From Dyadobacter subterraneus (GTDB lineage Bacteria; Bacteroidota; Bacteroidia; Cytophagales; Spirosomataceae): 64,000 nucleotides of DNA. The stretch lies in the NCBI RefSeq assembly GCF_015221875.1, contig NZ_JACYGY010000001.1, positions 620,001-684,000 of the forward strand, in the 5' to 3' direction. The translations under genes and the position numbers were made by a program. The notes below the pieces were generated by a model. The model worked only from the letters and a program-made list of their open reading frames with translations. It was not told the DNA's origin and did no database searches. Below are positions 61,641 through 64,000 of this stretch, one piece after another (position 1 is the first letter of the stretch; every line of letters begins with the position of its first letter).

Positions 61641-63786
61641 ATCGCGTTTTTATATCAGTCCCCAATCGTTGCAGATAAGCAATCAGCGCAATAATTTCCT
61701 TATTCTCATTGGCCTTGATCCCGCTTTGTTTCAATCTTGACTGGATACCCAACGCCTGTTTATGGAGCTCGGCATTAGCAATTTTATCATACCCTTTTTC
61801 ATACGGAACACCAAGTGTCTGCATCGCACGGATTTTTCCAGGGGTGGAAGCAGTGTCCAGATCATCTTCCAATAACCAGCCATAACGAGGCATGATTGAA
61901 CCCGGCGACATCGAAGTTGGATCTTCCATATGATTATAATGCCATGAATCAGGATATTTTCCACCAATTCTATGCAAATCCGGACCGGTGCGTTTAGAGC
62001 CCCACTGGTGCGGGTGATCATAAACAAATTCTCCTGATTTTGAATATTCTCCATAACGTTCAATTTCGGAACGAAAAGGACGAATCATTTGTGTATGACA
62101 AACATAACATCCTTCCCGAACATAAATATCGCGACCCTGAAGTTCGAGTGGGGTATAAGGTTTTACACTGGCAATGGTCGGAACATTGGATTCGATCATG
62201 AAAGTTGGAATCATTTCAATCATCCCACCAATGGAAACAACGAGAAGTGCAATAATTGTGATCGTGAGAGGTTTACGCTCCAATAATCTTTGGTGCCAGA
62301 ATTCTTTTTGCTCCGGATGCCAGACAGCGGCTAGCGGCATTGCTTTTGCTTTTTCAAACGGAACAAGATTTCCTTTCAAAGCTGTCATCCACAAATTATA
62401 AATCATTACCACAAAACCAATGATGTATAAAGTACCACCAACACTTCTTAGGAAATATAATGGTGCAAGCTGTGTTACCGTTTCAAGGAAGTTAGGATAT
62501 TTCAACAAACCTTCAGCTGTAAATTCCTTCCACATAGAACTTTGTACCCAACCAGCCCAATACATTGGAATGGTATAAAACAAAATCCCTAACGTCCCGA
62601 TCCAGAAATGGAAACTGGCAAGTTTTGGAGAAAACAGAGGGCGATTGTACAAACGTGGGAAAAGCCAGTAAAGCATACCAAATGTCAGGAAGCCATTCCA
62701 GCCTAACGCTCCTACGTGTACGTGAGCCACGATCCAGTCGGTATAATGTGCGATGGCGTTCACATTTTTGAATGCTAGCATAGGACCTTCGAAAGTTGCC
62801 ATACCATACGCGGTGATTGCAACGACAAAGAATTTCAACACCACATCTTCACGAACTTTGTCCCATGCGCCTCGTAAAGTCAAAAGTCCGTTCATCATCC
62901 CGCCCCAGGATGGAGCGATCAGCATCAAAGAAAATACAGTTCCCAATGTTTGAGCCCAATCCGGCAACGCTGTATAAAGCAAATGGTGAGGACCAGCCCA
63001 GATGTAAAGGAAAATTAATGACCAGAAATGGACGATGGAAAGTCTGTAAGAATAAATAGGGCGATTCGCCGCTTTTGGCAAAAAGTAGTACATCAAACCC
63101 AAATAAGGTGTAGTCAGGAAAAACGCTACTGCATTGTGTCCATACCACCATTGAACCAAAGCATCCTGAACACCAGCGTAAAGAGAATAACTTTTGAAAA
63201 GTGAAACCGGAAGTTCCAGATTATTAACCACATGGAGCATCGCAACCGTCACAAACGAAGCAATATAAAACCAGATCGCTGCATAAATATGTTCAACACG
63301 GCGGTGAATGGTTGTCATCACCAAGTTGGTTAAGCCTGAAAGCCAAACTACTGCAATCGCGATATCAAGCGGCCATTCCAATTCTGCATATTCCTTGGCG
63401 CTGGATAATCCCATCGGCAAAGTGATGGCCGCGCCTATGATAATAAACTGCCATGCCCAAAAGTGAAAACGACTTAAAACCGGGCTCCACATGGGAGTGC
63501 GCAAAACCCTTGGTGCTGAGTAATACAGACCGGTGAAAAATCCGTTTCCTACAAAAGCAAAAATAACAGCATTAGTATGAAGCGGCCTGATTCGACTGAA
63601 AGTGGTGTATGGTAAATCCATATTTAAGTTTGGAAATACAAGCTGAAAGGCGGCAAGGAGACCGACAAGCATACCGATAAGTCCGAACAGGATCGTCGCG
63701 ATAGCAAAGTTTCGTACGATTTTATTATCATATTGAAACTCGTCCAGCTCAATGGATGCGATACCTGGATTGGGAAGGTTTGACAT
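61639..63786 (-). CDS. ccoN: cbb3-type cytochrome c oxidase, fused CcoN-CcoO
   Basis: A 715-residue terminal oxidase core. The first ~480 residues are CcoN with 12 helices, the heme/CuB histidines (for example in RPLHTNAVIFAF, WYGHNAVAFFLTTPYLG, AHVHVGALGWNGF) and VGGTLYIIGF. From about 540 the CcoO part carries the c-heme site C560-Y-V-C-H564 in GCYVCHTQMIRPF and the MSPGSIMPRYGWLL axial-Met segment. Separate ccoN and ccoO genes are common elsewhere; the fusion is typical of Bacteroidota. It gives high-affinity oxygen respiration. ccoS lies 70 bp upstream. Confidence 0.95.
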   Translation of the reverse strand: MSNLPNPGIASIELDEFQYDNKIVRNFAIATILFGLIGMLVGLLAAFQLVFPNLNMDLPYTTFSRIRPLHTNAVIFAFVGNGFFTGLYYSAPRVLRTPMWSPVLSRFHFWAWQFIIIGAAITLPMGLSSAKEYAELEWPLDIAIAVVWLSGLTNLVMTTIHRRVEHIYAAIWFYIASFVTVAMLHVVNNLELPVSLFKSYSLYAGVQDALVQWWYGHNAVAFFLTTPYLGLMYYFLPKAANRPIYSYRLSIVHFWSLIFLYIWAGPHHLLYTALPDWAQTLGTVFSLMLIAPSWGGMMNGLLTLRGAWDKVREDVVLKFFVVAITAYGMATFEGPMLAFKNVNAIAHYTDWIVAHVHVGALGWNGFLTFGMLYWLFPRLYNRPLFSPKLASFHFWIGTLGILFYTIPMYWAGWVQSSMWKEFTAEGLLKYPNFLETVTQLAPLYFLRSVGGTLYIIGFVVMIYNLWMTALKGNLVPFEKAKAMPLAAVWHPEQKEFWHQRLLERKPLTITIIALLVVSIGGMIEMIPTFMIESNVPTIASVKPYTPLELQGRDIYVREGCYVCHTQMIRPFRSEIERYGEYSKSGEFVYDHPHQWGSKRTGPDLHRIGGKYPDSWHYNHMEDPTSMSPGSIMPRYGWLLEDDLDTASTPGKIRAMQTLGVPYEKGYDKIANAELHKQALGIQSRLKQSGIKANENKEIIALIAYLQRLGTDIKTR

Positions 63787-63855
63787 AATTTTTGAGAGCA
63801 GAATGGTGAATAGATATTGGTAATGATTGGGTAGAATGACTTAATTCGGAGTTAT

Positions 63856-64000
63856 TTAGGTAGACTTTTTAGCCGGTTTTTGATTTGTGTTTCCGTCATC
63901 CAGAAGTATGCGCATGGCTGGCGTGCAATCGTCATCAAAATGACCTTTTCGGACCGACCAGATAAATGTGCTGAGGAAGCCTAATGCTACAAACAGGCTG
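63856..64000 (-). CDS. ccoS: cbb3 oxidase assembly protein CcoS (5' end outside window)
   Basis: A frame enters from the right edge and ends with a stop at 63856-63858, giving 47 residues: a helix end (LFVALGFLSTFIWSVRKGHF), then DDDCTPAMRILLDD and a Lys-rich tail. The FIWSVRKGHFDD...TPAxRIL pattern is the CcoS hallmark. CcoS is needed for cofactor insertion in cbb3 oxidase. Its position ahead of ccoNO is normal. The first residues lie beyond the window. Confidence 0.88.
   Translation of the reverse strand, partial: SLFVALGFLSTFIWSVRKGHFDDDCTPAMRILLDDGNTNQKPAKKST

Overview
The window looks like the chromosome of a Cytophagales-type Bacteroidota, probably Dyadobacter- or Spirosoma-like. The evidence is a SusC/SusD pair, many secreted glycosidases with N-terminal signals, TAnnTTTG-type -7 promoter elements (several with TTTG about 20 bp upstream), a CcoN-CcoO fusion, DUF2027-Smr and DUF4403 proteins, and almost no Shine-Dalgarno sites. 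The genus is an inference. Coding density is high. I see one RNA gene (rnpB) and no tRNA, 5S/16S/23S rRNA or CRISPR array.

Region 1 (1-13098) handles nitrate and nitrite assimilation. On the minus strand lie the start of a probable rubredoxin/redox protein (cut by the window edge), a fused nitrate reductase, a nitrate/nitrite MFS transporter, an outer-membrane porin and siroheme methyltransferase. Divergent from these is nirB-nirD followed directly by a NarX-like histidine kinase and a NarL-like regulator. The cobA-nirB intergenic region carries TAC-type dyads that could be the regulator's operators.

Region 2 (13378-20562) is a TonB uptake locus: SusC, SusD, a HExxH lipoprotein and a DUF4302 lipoprotein, closed by a strong terminator. 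An intact IS66 element with an 8-bp target duplication follows. It interrupts a small membrane-protein gene that can be reconstructed exactly.

Region 3 (23856-29507) encodes three GH29 alpha-L-fucosidases and a glycosylasparaginase, a set suited to dismantling fucosylated N-glycan cores.

Region 4 (29706-46154) is mixed: an ABC exporter pair, two SDR enzymes (one FabG), an orphan antitoxin-like protein, a VWA membrane protein, DUF2279, DUF2027-Smr and DUF4403 proteins, rnpB, an OmpA-family protein, the rpsP-rimM-trmD operon, a GNAT protein, an RluD-type pseudouridine synthase and a PLP-dependent deaminase.

Region 5 (46413-56259) holds a KefB-type antiporter, a sufB separated from other suf genes, an ADP-heptose epimerase, QueD, LpxB, a LuxR protein with a degenerate receiver, a receiver-CRP fusion and a PAS histidine kinase.

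Region 6 (56358-64000) is for low-oxygen respiration: hemN, then a cbb3 oxidase operon (ccoS partial, ccoNO fused, ccoP, ccoG, ccoH, SafE-like protein).

Several intergenic regions carry large imperfect inverted repeats of different families. No clearly new defence or mobile system is visible. The most unusual items are the degenerate-receiver regulator, the long dyad in front of sufB, the candidate NarL-type operators, the reconstructed IS66-disrupted gene and the fused nitrate reductase.
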